NCBI GenBank assembly: GCA_946803715.1
Contig: CAMPET010000092.1
Location: 55,723-119,722 of the forward strand
DNA: 64,000 nt
Reading direction: 5' to 3'
Source of the DNA: Beroe ovata
Lineage: Eukaryota > Ctenophora > Nuda > Beroida > Beroidae
Part shown: positions 50,501-59,412 of the stretch, in pieces
Position numbering within the stretch: the first letter of the stretch is position 1
Layout of the letters: every line of letters begins with the position of its first letter
The notes under the pieces: generated by a model
What the model saw: the letters and a program-made list of their open reading frames with translations, nothing else
Databases searched by the model: none
Told to the model about the DNA's origin: nothing
Position numbers and translations under genes: made by a program

Positions 50501-53500
50501 CTATCATGGTGGTTATAGCAATATGGGGAAATGTCGATCAGTAGCTTTTACCCCTCGATAACATGATTTTCTCAGGTGGATGATGTTGTCTCTAGAGATC
50601 AGGATTGTCTGATTCAGACAATGTCTGAATTGTTACCGAATTGTTGCAAAGTTAGCATTATTCATTAGTTCTATCTTGCGATCGGCTACCTCGTTGATTG
50701 GCACCACACGTAGTTCCTAATTGAGTTTGACTGAAGGTCCTGTCTACGTGTCAAGTTTAAACTGTTTATAGTAGGATATAAACAGTGTTTATATCCGAGA
50801 ATTACCACTCTGAATACGGCGCGTACCTGTCACCTCCAGCGTGCCATTCCTTTGATAGCAAAATCGTGCAGTATAATTCAATTATATTAATCATAAACGG
50901 AGCACAAGCAGGTCATGCAACTATATTATCATAATAAGTTATCACCACATCAAAATTGCTTGAATAGCACGCTGCTTTTCCTCCTGTCAAACACACACAA
51001 CGCCCAGGCTTCCGCAAGTTGACAGAGCTGGTTGCTCTGTTTGACAGCGTGGACATCTACTCGGAATTGTTGCGGAGTGTTGTCAGGATTGGAGATGCAG
51101 GTGACGGGGGCAGATTTCCAGATCTGTCTGAACTACTGCACTTCTACAAGGTTATACTTCCTCGACAATATACATGTGACAGCGTAATATGGGTGTGGTT
51201 TTGGATCACTGATTGTAGGATTCTAATTATGTTGCGGGGCACTGAGTGATCTGGTTCCACATAGTGATGACTCATCACTGATGAGTACCGCGCACAGGAA
51301 GCGTTTGACCGGGAGGAAGCAATGAAGCAGGGTATCATCATTCCGAATGAGGGGGTTAACGAGGCGTACGATGCTGCTATCCAGGATATTGCACAGATTG
51401 AGTCCCAGTTCAACGACCTGCTCCGACAATACAAGTCACAACTCCAGTGTGCTATCACGTTTGTGGGATCTGCCAAAACCAGGTATGATAACGGTAATTA
51501 TCACCAAGAGAGCTACTCTGCATGTCCTGCTGATGACATACTCTCATATGATAATACCTGTCAATAACTGACAGGTTGATCAGCGAAATTGAGACACTTG
51601 TACAAGCGTGAGTGTATTACATCTCGATAACCGGCTCCTGTTCAGGTTTCAGGCAGAGGTAAGCGACGCGGTGAGTAAACGTGTACCAGCAAATTGGGAG
51701 GTACAGTCACAGAGGAAGGGATATGTGAGGTACTACTTTCCGGAAGCAAAGCAGCTGAAAGTTGACCTAGAGAAAGCTGAAATCAGGTATAGAGCACGTG
51801 CAAACTTGGACCGTTTTCTGCTTAGCATCCGCATTGCACCGCGTCATTCTTCTACAAAAACATTCCTATAAGAATTATATTGTCACGGTACCTTCTTCAT
51901 GACTCGTCATTCACCAGGAAAGATGCGGCTCTCAAAGACACGATGAGGGTACTATTTCACAAGTTCTCACAGCACTACACACACTGGGACAGAGCAGTGA
52001 AATGTAGCGCAACACTAGGTACTAGTCAGCCACTTCAGTATAATTCCACTCCTGGGTACAATCCGAGTCTCGGCCCTGTGGTCTATAGACTATTATACAG
52101 GGTGTGTCAAAAATTAAAAATAAGTGGACTAAAGTAGACGTCCATATAAACTCCATATCTTAGCTTCTGTTTGAAGCTTGCAAATCCTCGGCGTTTTTTG
52201 AGATAGTTTAATGAGGTTTTCAAGAAATGTTCCCGAATAGTTGAGGATTGTTATGCTGAAGTTCGCTTTCATTTTGGTGGCCGATATCTTGCGATGTCAA
52301 TGAGTGAAGTGGACAAAAGTAGTTCTCTTGTTTCTTAGCCAATTTCTCCGTCAATTTTTGAGGTATCGGTGCTGCAAATTTTATGGTGAAGCTCAAAACA
52401 CGGCCGGAGTTATAGGCTGAGTAATGCATGTACAAAAAATGAAATGCCAGTTTTTCGCAGATAGTGATAACTCGGGCATTTATTAGCCAGGAACTTGAAA
52501 TTTAGATGGGAGAAATTAATAGCCAATACCTATTAAACTTCATTCAGAAACTCCGATCAGAAGTTATGAGCGTCTACTTTTGACACACCCTGTAGTATAG
52601 TGACAATTTGCTATTGACACGTGTCCATGTTACAGATGTGTTGCTGTCTCTGGCAATGTACAGTTCCTCCTACGAGACGTGTCGTCCAGAAGTCGTGACG
52701 TCACAGCAACCATTCCTACACATCGAGGATGGGTCACACCCAATTCTCCTGCCGTCCTTTTCTCCTGGAGAGTTCATCCCAAACGATACCCATCTTGGAA
52801 GAAATGAGGTGAGTGTGGGTGTGACGTGGGTGTCTGTGTGTCTGTGTGCCTGTGTGTATCTACAATCTTTCTGTGTCTAGAAAGGAGAATTTTGGTATGA
52901 AATGGAATTGTCTGAAAGATATCGTCTCCGTCGCCCTGAGGAATGTATATTTAATGAGCGTTCAGTGAAGCTAGCACTTCCAAGAAGTGCCTTTGAATCT
53001 ACTGTAGTTGAAACTCAAGGCTTTATTCCTGCCCACAGCCCCATTATTAAGGAGATCACAGTCATGGACTCTTGCTTGAGCAGACTACTGGCAGGAATAT
53101 TATGCTGCTGATACTATAAAATGTCATAAATTATTGGTTGGTGTAATGGAGTTTATTCGCGTTAGCTTTAGATCGTTTTAATTTGTAATTCGTAGGTGCA
53201 TCGTGAACCGATCTATATCATACAGATTGTATCTGTCATTTTGGAGACAACGCGCGTTAGGATGACAACGACCAACGCGTTAGACTGGCACTGCCTATAT
53301 AAGCTGCTTTGAGTTTGACCAACAGTCCATGCCATAGTAAACTTTTTGTTCGTCCCCGTTGCGTCCACCCAATCATATCCCTCTCACAAAAGTTACACAG
53401 TATACAAGAAAATTGATCTTACATTCACTATAGTGACAGATTGGCAATTATGTATTTGCCAAAATGTCGTATTGTCATTTTCATGCCAAGCAGCCATGAG

Positions 53501-56500
53501 TCGTAATTCCACTTGCATATTATATATGGAGCCCGTTTATGCACCTATAACACACATGCTGTGCGGGCATGTTCTCAGTTGCGGGCGTGGTGCCTGAGTG
53601 TGGCGAATTCCGAGTGGGTTGACATGATGGCATGCGATATCGGAATATGCGAATTCACAACAGCTTTACGCCTCATTCAGATTCAAAGTAGCATTTCTTG
53701 CAATTTATTTCCAGGCATGTGAATTGTGAGCCACAATATTCAGACCATATAGTAAGGTGAAGGTATTATGTTTGACATGTCGGGCTCTCAAAATCCCATT
53801 ATAATTTCGTTTCATGTCTCGTTTATCTAAAAATAGCCCAACGAATCTCGTTTCTGTCCAATGCGGAGCTTCAGAATTTATCATACTAGTATTTTGCATT
53901 TAAAATTCTTTGCCAAATAAGGTGTGCTGGTCACCGTCAATTATATAAGCTTGAACAGCAGTAGTCGACTGTCATACTCATAGTAAACAGCTATAATTTC
54001 TCAACTGACCACTTCGCAGATGTCTACAACAACAACCCCCAGCAATGATGATGGTATCACCTCTGTAGGTGCCATGTTTGGGACGCTATCCATGCTATGT
54101 TTCGTTATCGGAACTCCAGCTTCCTTCTTCTGCTTCCTCTTCTTCTCTCGCAAGCCCAAGAAGACGATCAACATCATCATGTTTATCCTGATCAGTGCGA
54201 CTGACCTCGTTACCTGCACCCTGGTCCTCTTTGTGGGTCTCTCCGCTCTCAACATCCACTCCTTCTTCGAGAATGCGGCATTCTGCAACATATGGGGGCT
54301 ACTGTGGAGTGTGGTTATAAAGCTGTCCATTGTCATGATAGCAGTGCTGAGCATCACCCGCACTATATCCATTCTCCAGCCCCTGGCTAACGTGAGTGCC
54401 AACTACTTTCTGACAGTGGTATTTCTCTACCTGGTCGTGTTTATCATCCACTCAACACTACCCTACTGGTTCGGCTCCTCCTATACCTACTCGCCAGAGC
54501 TGGCCCGGTGCTACTGGGACGACACTTCAGTCCTCTATGGGAGTGGTGTGGGGAGGTATGCCGAGTATGTGGTCACACCCATACTAACATTCCTCCTACC
54601 CACAAGTACGGTCATCGCGTGTTTCTGTATTCTCATGGTAAAACTGCTGGTGCGGGCATACCACCAGGTCATAGTACAGCAGAACCAGGCAACTAACTCC
54701 ACCTGCAGAAAGAAGGGGGATACCAGCCCGAAGCGCCCGCGTGTCTCTGTCATATCAGCCGCCTCTACAATGAGTGTGAAGGGAGATGCTAAAGTACATT
54801 CCTCAATCACAATCCTATTCCTCACTGTATTCTACATAGCACTGACAGTCCCCGCTACCGTGATGCGAGTAGTGGGCTACACACACGAACTGGTGCACGA
54901 CACACCCTATGAGCTGGGAGTCCCGTACTACATATACAAACTCGTGACCACCTACTTCCTCCCCATTAACTCCGTGTGCAATACCATTCTCTACTACATC
55001 CGGCTCAAGGATCTCCGGTCGTTTACATACCGTGCGTTCTGCGAGATGAGACCGTGTGGGGAGCTGGGACTACAGAGATCAAGTGTAACGTCTAATCGTC
55101 ACAGTGGAGTCCTCGTTGATTTGTCGCGTGTCACAGCTAACAAGTTGGTGGTTGCCCCCTGCACCTCCCTGTCTGTCACGAGTAACAACTCTTCATCCTG
55201 TAGAGACAGTACTCTGTCACGGAGTAAAAACTCCGTACAGAAACATGTCGTTGTTGATGCTACTAGGGACTCAATGTGTATACACTGTGTGTAATACACT
55301 GTGTGTAATATACCGTGTAGTACACACTGTGTACTGTGTATAGTGTATACACTGTGTGTAATATACCGTGTGTAACACTGTGTGTAGTACACACAGTGTT
55401 ACACTATGTACTGTGTATAGTGTATACACTGTGTGTAATATACCGTGTGTATACACTGTATGTAATATACCGAGTATACTGTGTATAGTGTATACACTGT
55501 GTGTAATATACCGTGTGTACTGTGTATAGTGTATACAATGTGTGTAATACACTGTATGTAATATACCGAGTGTACTGTGTATAGTGTATACAGACTATAC
55601 ACTGTGTGTAATATACAATGTGTATACACTGTGTGTATACACTGTGTGTAATAATATTACTAATATATATTCGATCAGCTGGAAATGAATTTGTGTAAAC
55701 TTGTATTTAGATTTCACACCGAAAAAGCTGGAGTGTTTAATGTAACGAAATTCAAGTCTCAGAAGTGTCAAATTAAAATTCGATAAAACGATCGATAATC
55801 ACTTATCCTGGAAACCAAACTGAATCATACCATCATGACTCGAATTCGAAGAATTTTGGATATTAAAATGTGACGTATAACAGCTATAACAGCTAAACTG
55901 ATTGATTTATAAGACATAAGTATGGTCTCTTCGACAAAGTACCTAATGAAACTGGGTTTTAATAACCGAATCTGGACTTTAATAACTTGACATCGTTGCA
56001 GAAGTTGTGTCTGGTGGTGAGTGGACCGAATATGGGCGGTAAATCCACTCTCATGAGGCAAGTCGGTCTGCTCGTCATCCTAGCTCAAGTGGGATGCAGG
56101 GTACCTGCCAGAACCATGTCATTCTCCCCTGTCGACAGGATTTTCACCAGGCTTGGAGCTTCGGATAACATCACTAGAGGTACCGAGAATAGTCCAACAT
56201 TTTCTAATACAATGATTATACATTATAATGTCCTGATCATGTCCTGATGATGTCCTGATTAGGGGATAACACGTGGTATATTTATCAGGTGAGAGCACGT
56301 TTTTTGTGGAGCTATCAGAGACTAGTACAATCCTACAACACGCTTCCCCTCACTCACTTGTCCTGCTCGATGAACTAGGTACATCAGTGATACAGTGATA
56401 CAGTGTACATACAGTGAAATACCCTTCATGCCGTGTATACATTGTAATACAGTGTACACTGTACATACACTTTCCAATGTACCTAAAGTGTACTTTCAGG

Positions 56501-58171
56501 GTACGTACAGTGTGCATTGCATCCGGCATCGTGCATACACTGTACATTTAGTGTGCATGCAGTTTACATATATTTATATGGGCCTGTCGACAATTACGCA
56601 CATAAAAGTTTATTTCCCACGGGTTCCCTGTCAATGTTTCGGGTTAATAAGGTACCTCTGATTCTTGATACGACAACTGCGCACATTGCGTCATTGCACC
56701 ACAATCAAGTTTAGATCTATACCAAACGACAACTGGGTCAGGTTCAGGATTAGCTGGTTACGGTTAGGGAAGGAGTTGGCTGTTGGCTTGAAACCCTCCC
56801 GTTTGATACCTAACATGACAGATATTTTCCGAGTTTTCTGGAATTTCAAAATTTCCAACGCTCGCGAATGGAGGAATGGGGCGGTGCTGATATCTCGAGA
56901 CAGAACAGAAATAGCGTCTTCCAGATGAGTTCTACCCCCACTAACATGTTGGTGCCCTCGGTTGTCCCCTGACTCTTTTCTTGAGGCAAAAATTTTCCAA
57001 CAGTCCGGATGGGCGTGGTCCAAAAATAGCGTTTCTCCACCTCTTAGACCGCAACAAACTTAGGAGGTGTTTATGGGGACCTAAATGAGTAGTGAGTACC
57101 ACAGAAGTGGAATTGAACTTGTGGGAATTAGTTCCCTGAATCGATATTTTTGGGTACTATTTCCCTGGCCAATATTATACTGTCACAACTCAATATATTT
57201 TTCTGCAACTTTCACCCACGTCACTCAAGCGTCATACTCGACTGACATTCCTACCCCCATATACTTCAATTCCCCCCCCCCATGTCACTCTAGATGAACT
57301 ATAGCTCCGTCATCCCCCAATAACCAAACTATGACGATGTCTCCTCATACCGAATAGCTGCATCGACTTGAACTATAGATGCGTATATTTTCTGTTGAGG
57401 CGGTTAAAATGAGAGGTTAAACAGTAAACATTAATGATTAATGTTAACTGTTAATGTTTACTGCTAATTTAATCTGTCAATGAAATCATGCGAACTTAGG
57501 AATGTCCTGCTATTTCATAGTGACGCACATCTACCAGATGCGTGTATCCATGAAATAGTGCATCCTCGCGGTCAGCCTATAATTGTGTAATGTGTTGTTG
57601 CATCACAGCTATGAGGTGCGTATTTGGCCATATTGCTGAGGTGGTGCCTAGTGAAATATGGGCAGTACGCACCGAATAGGTGTGATGTAACAATATTGGA
57701 AAGATCAACATTTGGAGAGGGGTTATTTTTAAGAGTCGCATAGTTACTAAGAATTTGAAGGAAATTTCTGGTATTCCTCTGATTGACTGAGTTCGCAATC
57801 AGAGGAATACCAGAAATTTCCTTCAAATTCTTAATATTGGAAAGCAAGCTACTGTTACCGCTGCATTTCAACATTTCAACTTTTGAGTTAGATAATATGT
57901 TTTACCCTCTGCAGGCAGGGGAACTGCCACATACGATGGCACTGCGATAGCTGGGAGTGTTATTGAAAACATCAGCAAGACCATTGGGAGCAGGACACTC
58001 TTCTCTACACACTATCACAGGTATTATCCGCGCTTACTGTCACACTGACTTATTCTTACACTCAGCTTACTGTCACACTGACTTATTCTTACACAGCTGT
58101 GATGTCAATAGCTGGGATAACGCTCCACTAACAGTAACGACTGTAAAAGTAGTGGCACATGCTCTCATCTG

Positions 58172-58209
<38 letters not shown>

Positions 58210-58928
58210 NNNNNNNNNNNNNNNNNNNNNNNNNNNNNNNNNNNNNNNNNNNNNNNNNNNNNNNNNNNNNNNNNNNNNNNNNNNNNNNNNNNNNNNNNNN
58301 NNNNNNNNNNNNNNNNNNNNNNNNNNNNNNNNNNNNNNNNNNNNNNNNNNNNNNNNACACACACACACACACACAGGCTGGTCGATGAATTGGGCGAGGA
58401 GGAGGATGTTGCTCTGGGTCACATGAGTTGCATGAGCAACTCTGACATAGATGATCAAGACATAACGTTCCTCTACAAACTATCAACCGGTTAGTCGATT
58501 TTGAGCGTGCAGTCTGTCGTCAGTGTCAGTGTCACAGGGCCAGCATCATACTCATACTAGCAGTCTAGCGACTGACTCTATCCGGCGCAATGCTATAGAC
58601 ATGCGATAGTATAATTATTGCTGATACATATTGATATTGTTCATTGACTCATAGTGATAATTATCATGGCGCGACAATGTTCAAATTCAATGTTAAATTC
58701 ATTATCTATTTAGAGTCTCTCTATGCAGGTGCGTGTCCCAAGAGTTTCGGATTCAATGCTGCTCGTCTGGCTGGTATTCCTGAGTCTGTGATCACTGAGG
58801 CGCAGGGCGTGGCATCCCAGTTTGAGGGGTTATCAGATAAGTTCCACTTGTTTGGAAAGCTGATGCAGCAGAGGCAGACCGATAAAATCGACCAATTGTG
58901 TGCCAAACTCTCTTCGGTTTTGGCCTGA
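32505..58928 (+). CDS. MSH6: DNA mismatch repair protein MSH6 (MutS-alpha subunit), 24 exons
   Basis: Exons: 32,505-32,695; 32,795-32,968; 33,286-33,520; 33,644-33,746; 34,573-34,811; 34,929-34,991; 35,251-35,364; 35,433-35,621; 35,819-35,927; 43,690-43,862 (or 44,690-44,862); 47,883-48,087; 48,272-48,516; 48,789-48,925 (or 49,728-49,864); 50,236-50,450; 51,008-51,150; 51,298-51,482; 51,646-51,786; 51,918-52,018; 52,636-52,808; 56,002-56,179; 56,289-56,378; 57,915-58,020; 58,377-58,489; 58,729-58,928. Every phase agrees; 3,822 nt gives 1,273 residues (human about 1,360). PWWP domain at about 66-125 (GFPWWPA); disordered Lys/Pro linker to about 350 with [14 protein letters not shown]; MutS I with the mismatch-reading F-x-E (KFYELYH, Phe about 388); connector, core and clamp; ATPase with Walker [10 protein letters not shown] (about 1053-1061), Walker B LVLLDEL, and STHYH. 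With MSH2 it should recognise base mismatches and small loops. No clear PCNA-binding QxxLxxFF is visible at the N-terminus; MEKFFKV occupies that place. A first exon upstream of 32,505 is possible. ATTAAA at 59,194-59,199 may be the poly(A) signal. Confidence 0.95.
35735..35812. repeat. MSH6: ~20-bp tandem repeat in MSH6 intron 8
   Basis: Four copies of a CTTGTGATTCTACCTTTAA-type unit just upstream of the exon 9 acceptor. Confidence 0.85.
38632..39746 (+). CDS. Class A (rhodopsin-like) GPCR nested in MSH6 intron 9
   Basis: Two exons, 38,632-38,774 and 38,885-39,746, join AG|G to give 334 residues with seven hydrophobic segments. TM1 carries NAANTLVF (Asn 34/37 in the place of the conserved TM1 Asn), TM2 STCDFFTLI with Asp 62, the TM3 end reads [12 protein letters not shown] (VYR instead of DRY, Arg about 116), and TM7 has [10 protein letters not shown] (NPxxL instead of NPxxY). 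The region is clearly more GC-rich than the flanking intron, as expected for coding DNA. Ligand unknown; such divergent receptors are usually members of lineage-specific expansions. It has the same orientation as MSH6, so it needs its own promoter and poly(A) site inside the intron. Start chosen as the first ATG with an extracellular acidic N-terminus of about 20 residues. Confidence 0.85.
40122..40640 (-). CDS. Orphan single-exon ORF of 172 codons, antisense in MSH6 intron 9
   Basis: An uninterrupted frame from ATG at 40,640 to TGA at 40,122 in a stretch with higher GC than its surroundings. The protein has a mixed composition with paired aromatics ([19 protein letters not shown]), several Cys, and a basic C-terminal third. 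No signal peptide or membrane segment. A second minus-strand frame (40,455-40,195) overlaps, so the correct frame is not beyond doubt; the longer one has the more natural composition. I do not recognise it. A CATAG acceptor-like site a few bases before the ATG would allow an upstream exon. Confidence 0.4.
   Translation of the reverse strand: MYIDIGPSFEPHPPQLQHSMNLHEVVSRLSTKSREQATLGSAATSHRGDDRIQSATKFYQMECASHHYYPSKFAGQLPLREIEGFCRVQLRSTTSKRKAGRPIHLSGVHVRKPGYTRNICRSIQLQPRHQEAVRGELLRRRDHVIRLPKGTSLSLTSHGGSTVTSSLATVDS
40682..40712. repeat. Short perfect palindrome
   Basis: TTCGGGATAGAGAATTTCTCTATCCCGAA folds on itself almost perfectly around GAATTTC. Intronic, no further context. Confidence 0.7.
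43128..43290. repeat. 19-bp tandem repeat next to a GC-rich element end
   Basis: Four copies of TGACACCACTATACAGTG (43,128-43,200, the last diverged) are followed by GGCACGTAGCCAGACATTTTTTCCGGGGGGGG and the palindrome CTCGACGAGCGAAGCGAGTCGAG (43,239-43,261). The CGTAGCCAG...GGGGGG motif resembles ends of short mobile repeats seen in many invertebrate genomes; this is from memory, not a database hit. In MSH6 intron 9. Confidence 0.6.
43456..44451 (+). repeat. MSH6: First copy of a ~1-kb duplicated segment carrying MSH6 exon 10
   Basis: Bounded by single Ns at 43,455 and 44,452. Starts CCGGATCCAAATCTGTTCGG and ends GAGGCCGGTAC, the same ends as the following segment. Exon 10 (173 nt) lies at 43,690-43,862. 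An internal 42-bp unit (GTAACGGGCAATCATCGCTC...) is repeated just after the exon, before another N at 43,940. Differences from copy 2 are scattered substitutions and small indels. Confidence 0.85.
44453..45545 (+). repeat. MSH6: Second copy of the segment with MSH6 exon 10, interrupted by an N run
   Basis: Mirrors 43,456-44,451 from CCGGATCCAAATCTG to GAGGCCGGTAC. Exon copy at 44,690-44,862 encodes the same peptide ([19 protein letters not shown]). An N run of 117 bases (44,878-44,994) follows. Using both exon copies in one transcript would break the frame, because 173 is not a multiple of three. Confidence 0.85.
46003..46593 (-). CDS. Cysteine-rich single-pass membrane protein nested antisense in MSH6 intron 10
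   Basis: A 196-codon ORF with a TTTACAG acceptor 13 bases before the ATG, so a 5'-UTR exon probably lies upstream. Residues 1-22 resemble a signal peptide. The ectodomain (about 23-97) has eight Cys (25, 30, 43, 50, 60, 75, 81, 91), enough for four disulfides, and one N-glycosylation motif (NIT, about 38-40). A transmembrane helix follows at about 99-118 and ends in [13 protein letters not shown], a stop-transfer and possible palmitoylation site. The tail starts with a Cys/Asn repeat ([19 protein letters not shown]) and then an acidic segment with [10 protein letters not shown] recognise no named family. It reads as a small cell-surface receptor or adhesion protein; that is inference. GC content is well above the surrounding intron, which supports coding. 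Confidence 0.7.
   Translation of the reverse strand: MNRALSDLTLLTALIPLSLTKMWDCYDQACWGRGLSSNITIPCDNSYNFCFTGPSGYPRCSRGDSLHEGGRGVRCYGRYTCATDSKGRAVCQNENYRQLVVFILVVGVVVTVLLGGCCCYGRWRNRRDGYPVTWGCNTWCNTWGCNTCCNSCCYGSEEGDEEGVSDYSTEYTELMNWLERRRLKRPIQSSVMYSSI
46140..46205. repeat. Coding minisatellite GTGTTACA(A/C)CCCCATGT
   Basis: Three to four imperfect copies of a GTGTTACACCATGTGTTACAACCC-type unit within the ORF at 46,003-46,593. They generate the Cys-Asn-Thr repeat of the cytoplasmic tail. Confidence 0.7.
48098..48182. repeat. MSH6: 18-19-bp tandem repeat in MSH6 intron 11
   Basis: Five copies of GTGTGGATCCTAATTAGA, beginning about 10 bases after the donor of exon 11. Confidence 0.9.
48685..49369 (+). 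repeat. MSH6: First copy of a duplicated segment carrying MSH6 exon 13 and a truncated exon 14
   Basis: Exon 13 at 48,789-48,925 (137 nt; [14 protein letters not shown]) and the first 73 nt of exon 14 at 49,297-49,369, cut by the N at 49,370. The same sequence, with a few substitutions and indels, is repeated at about 49,605-50,308, where exon 14 is complete. The truncation shows that this copy cannot be a working exon pair as assembled. Confidence 0.85.
49371..49604 (-). mobile_element. Penelope-like retroelement fragment (region between RT and endonuclease)
   Basis: Directly after the N, a minus-strand frame of about 75 codons reads [20 protein letters not shown], then a block ending [20 protein letters not shown]. 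This His-Pro-Pro ... Ser-Gln-Ala-x-Arg-x-x-Arg-Ile pattern is what I know from the C-terminal side of reverse transcriptases that precede a GIY-YIG nuclease (Penelope-like and related elements). It is a broken remnant only, with no catalytic motif in view. It is wedged between the two copies of the MSH6 exon 13 segment, so it may be an allele-specific insertion or a misjoined piece. Confidence 0.55.
49605..50308 (+). repeat. MSH6: Second copy of the duplicated segment with MSH6 exon 13
   Basis: Matches 48,685-49,369. It contains exon 13 at 49,728-49,864 and continues without a break into the full exon 14 (50,236-50,450), so this is the copy linked to the intact downstream gene. Confidence 0.85.
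52098..52592. mobile_element. Tc1/mariner-type MITE in MSH6 intron 18
   Basis: A 495-bp element with perfect inverted ends CAGGGTGTGTCAAAA ... TTTTGACACACCCTG, flanked on both sides by TA (52,096-52,097 and 52,593-52,594), the target-site duplication of the Tc1/mariner superfamily. Internal frames are short and carry no transposase, so it would move only with help from a full-length relative. It lies between the exons encoding [11 protein letters not shown] and [11 protein letters not shown] and does not touch splice sites. Confidence 0.85.
54020..55294 (+). CDS. Class A-like GPCR nested in MSH6 intron 19
   Basis: A single uninterrupted ORF of 424 codons with seven hydrophobic helices. TM1 at about 19-42 (GTPASFF), TM2 at about 50-74 with Asp 62, Cys 89 at the top of TM3 and Cys 164 in loop 2 (RCYWDD) for the usual disulfide. 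The TM3 end reads [11 protein letters not shown] (TRT instead of DRY, Arg 114), and TM7 ends [18 protein letters not shown] instead of NPxxY. Third loop about 50 residues, basic; Ser-rich tail of about 95 residues. An ITRTISI-type motif is, from memory, common in expanded receptor families of cnidarians and some other invertebrates. Ligand unknown. The first ATG is used; a TTCGCAG acceptor one base upstream of it means a 5'-UTR exon is likely. The last residues (MCIHCV) come from the minisatellite that follows. Confidence 0.85.
   Translation: MSTTTTPSNDDGITSVGAMFGTLSMLCFVIGTPASFFCFLFFSRKPKKTINIIMFILISATDLVTCTLVLFVGLSALNIHSFFENAAFCNIWGLLWSVVIKLSIVMIAVLSITRTISILQPLANVSANYFLTVVFLYLVVFIIHSTLPYWFGSSYTYSPELARCYWDDTSVLYGSGVGRYAEYVVTPILTFLLPTSTVIACFCILMVKLLVRAYHQVIVQQNQATNSTCRKKGDTSPKRPRVSVISAASTMSVKGDAKVHSSITILFLTVFYIALTVPATVMRVVGYTHELVHDTPYELGVPYYIYKLVTTYFLPINSVCNTILYYIRLKDLRSFTYRAFCEMRPCGELGLQRSSVTSNRHSGVLVDLSRVTANKLVVAPCTSLSVTSNNSSSCRDSTLSRSKNSVQKHVVVDATRDSMCIHCV
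55270..55655. repeat. Minisatellite ATACACTGTGTGTAATATACCGTGTGT
   Basis: About 380 bp of imperfect tandem and higher-order units built from TGTGTATAGTGTATACACTGTGTGTAATATACC. It starts inside the last codons of the nested GPCR and supplies its stop codon. Frames on the minus strand through it ([11 protein letters not shown]-type) are low-complexity translations, not genes. Confidence 0.9.
56390..56575. repeat. Degenerate GTACATACAGTGTACATT repeat
   Basis: Loose repetition of ACAGTGTACAT and TACAGTGTGCAT motifs in MSH6 intron 21, just after the Walker B exon. No gene. Confidence 0.6.
56690..57060. other. Possible dispersed repeat in MSH6 intron 21
   Basis: This 370-bp stretch is more GC-balanced than the intron around it, with open frames on both strands but no acceptor or donor that fits MSH6 phases. 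It has the look of transposon-derived sequence; no inverted ends or target-site duplication were found. Confidence 0.3.
57748..57833. repeat. Perfect 38-bp inverted repeat with a 10-nt loop
   Basis: Arms 57,748-57,785 and 57,796-57,833 (TAAGAATTTGAAGGAAATTT... and its exact complement) with loop ACTGAGTTCG. It lies about 80 bp before the acceptor of MSH6 exon 22, so it would form a stable hairpin in the MSH6 pre-mRNA. Confidence 0.9.
58172..58375. repeat. MSH6: (CA)n microsatellite with N run, ending at the exon 23 acceptor of MSH6
   Basis: ACACAC runs from about 58,172 into an N block (58,210-58,356) and out again to 58,375, where ...ACACACACAG is itself the 3' splice site. The true length is unknown because the gap lies inside the repeat. 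Confidence 0.9.
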
Positions 58929-59412
58929 ATGTCAACCATGTGACGCTGGTCACGCTTCAGACATGTGTGACAGATGGTCAGTGGCCTAATTCTGTCACAC
59001 ATGGTCATTGGACTTTGTATTTTGTAACCGGAACCCTGCATCAGACTACACTACTTCTTGACACCAGTACACTACTGCAATATTCATGCTTGTAATTGTA
59101 CGGAATACTCTCAGAGTGAGACTAAAGCTGTGATCTAACCGTTCCTTTTTTTGTTTGACATTTGAATGAAGGCCAATTGAATTCAAAATTTGAATTAAAT
59201 GATTATCTACTTGAACTTCTAGATTACGTAGATCTCATTCTCTATCTCACTTCACAATTCCACTTGTAGTTGTAATTGTTTTTATGTTTTGCTATTACAC
59301 GTATGAATTTTATAAATGCTTTTTTGTATTGCAAATTTTATTTTATTTTCCAACCTAAAAGTAAAACCATTGTGCTTCCTGCTTGTGTTCCCGCGCTGTG
59401 TGACCTAAAAGT

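Noticed and set aside
52902-53111. 69-codon plus-strand ORF after exon 19 of MSH6 ([20 protein letters not shown])
   Set aside because: It follows a CTAG site and looks somewhat protein-like, but MSH6 joins exon 19 directly to the Walker A exon in frame, and the ORF has no recognised relative. Kept only as a note.
54001-54402. 133-codon antisense ORF
   Set aside because: Shadow of the nested GPCR on the opposite strand.
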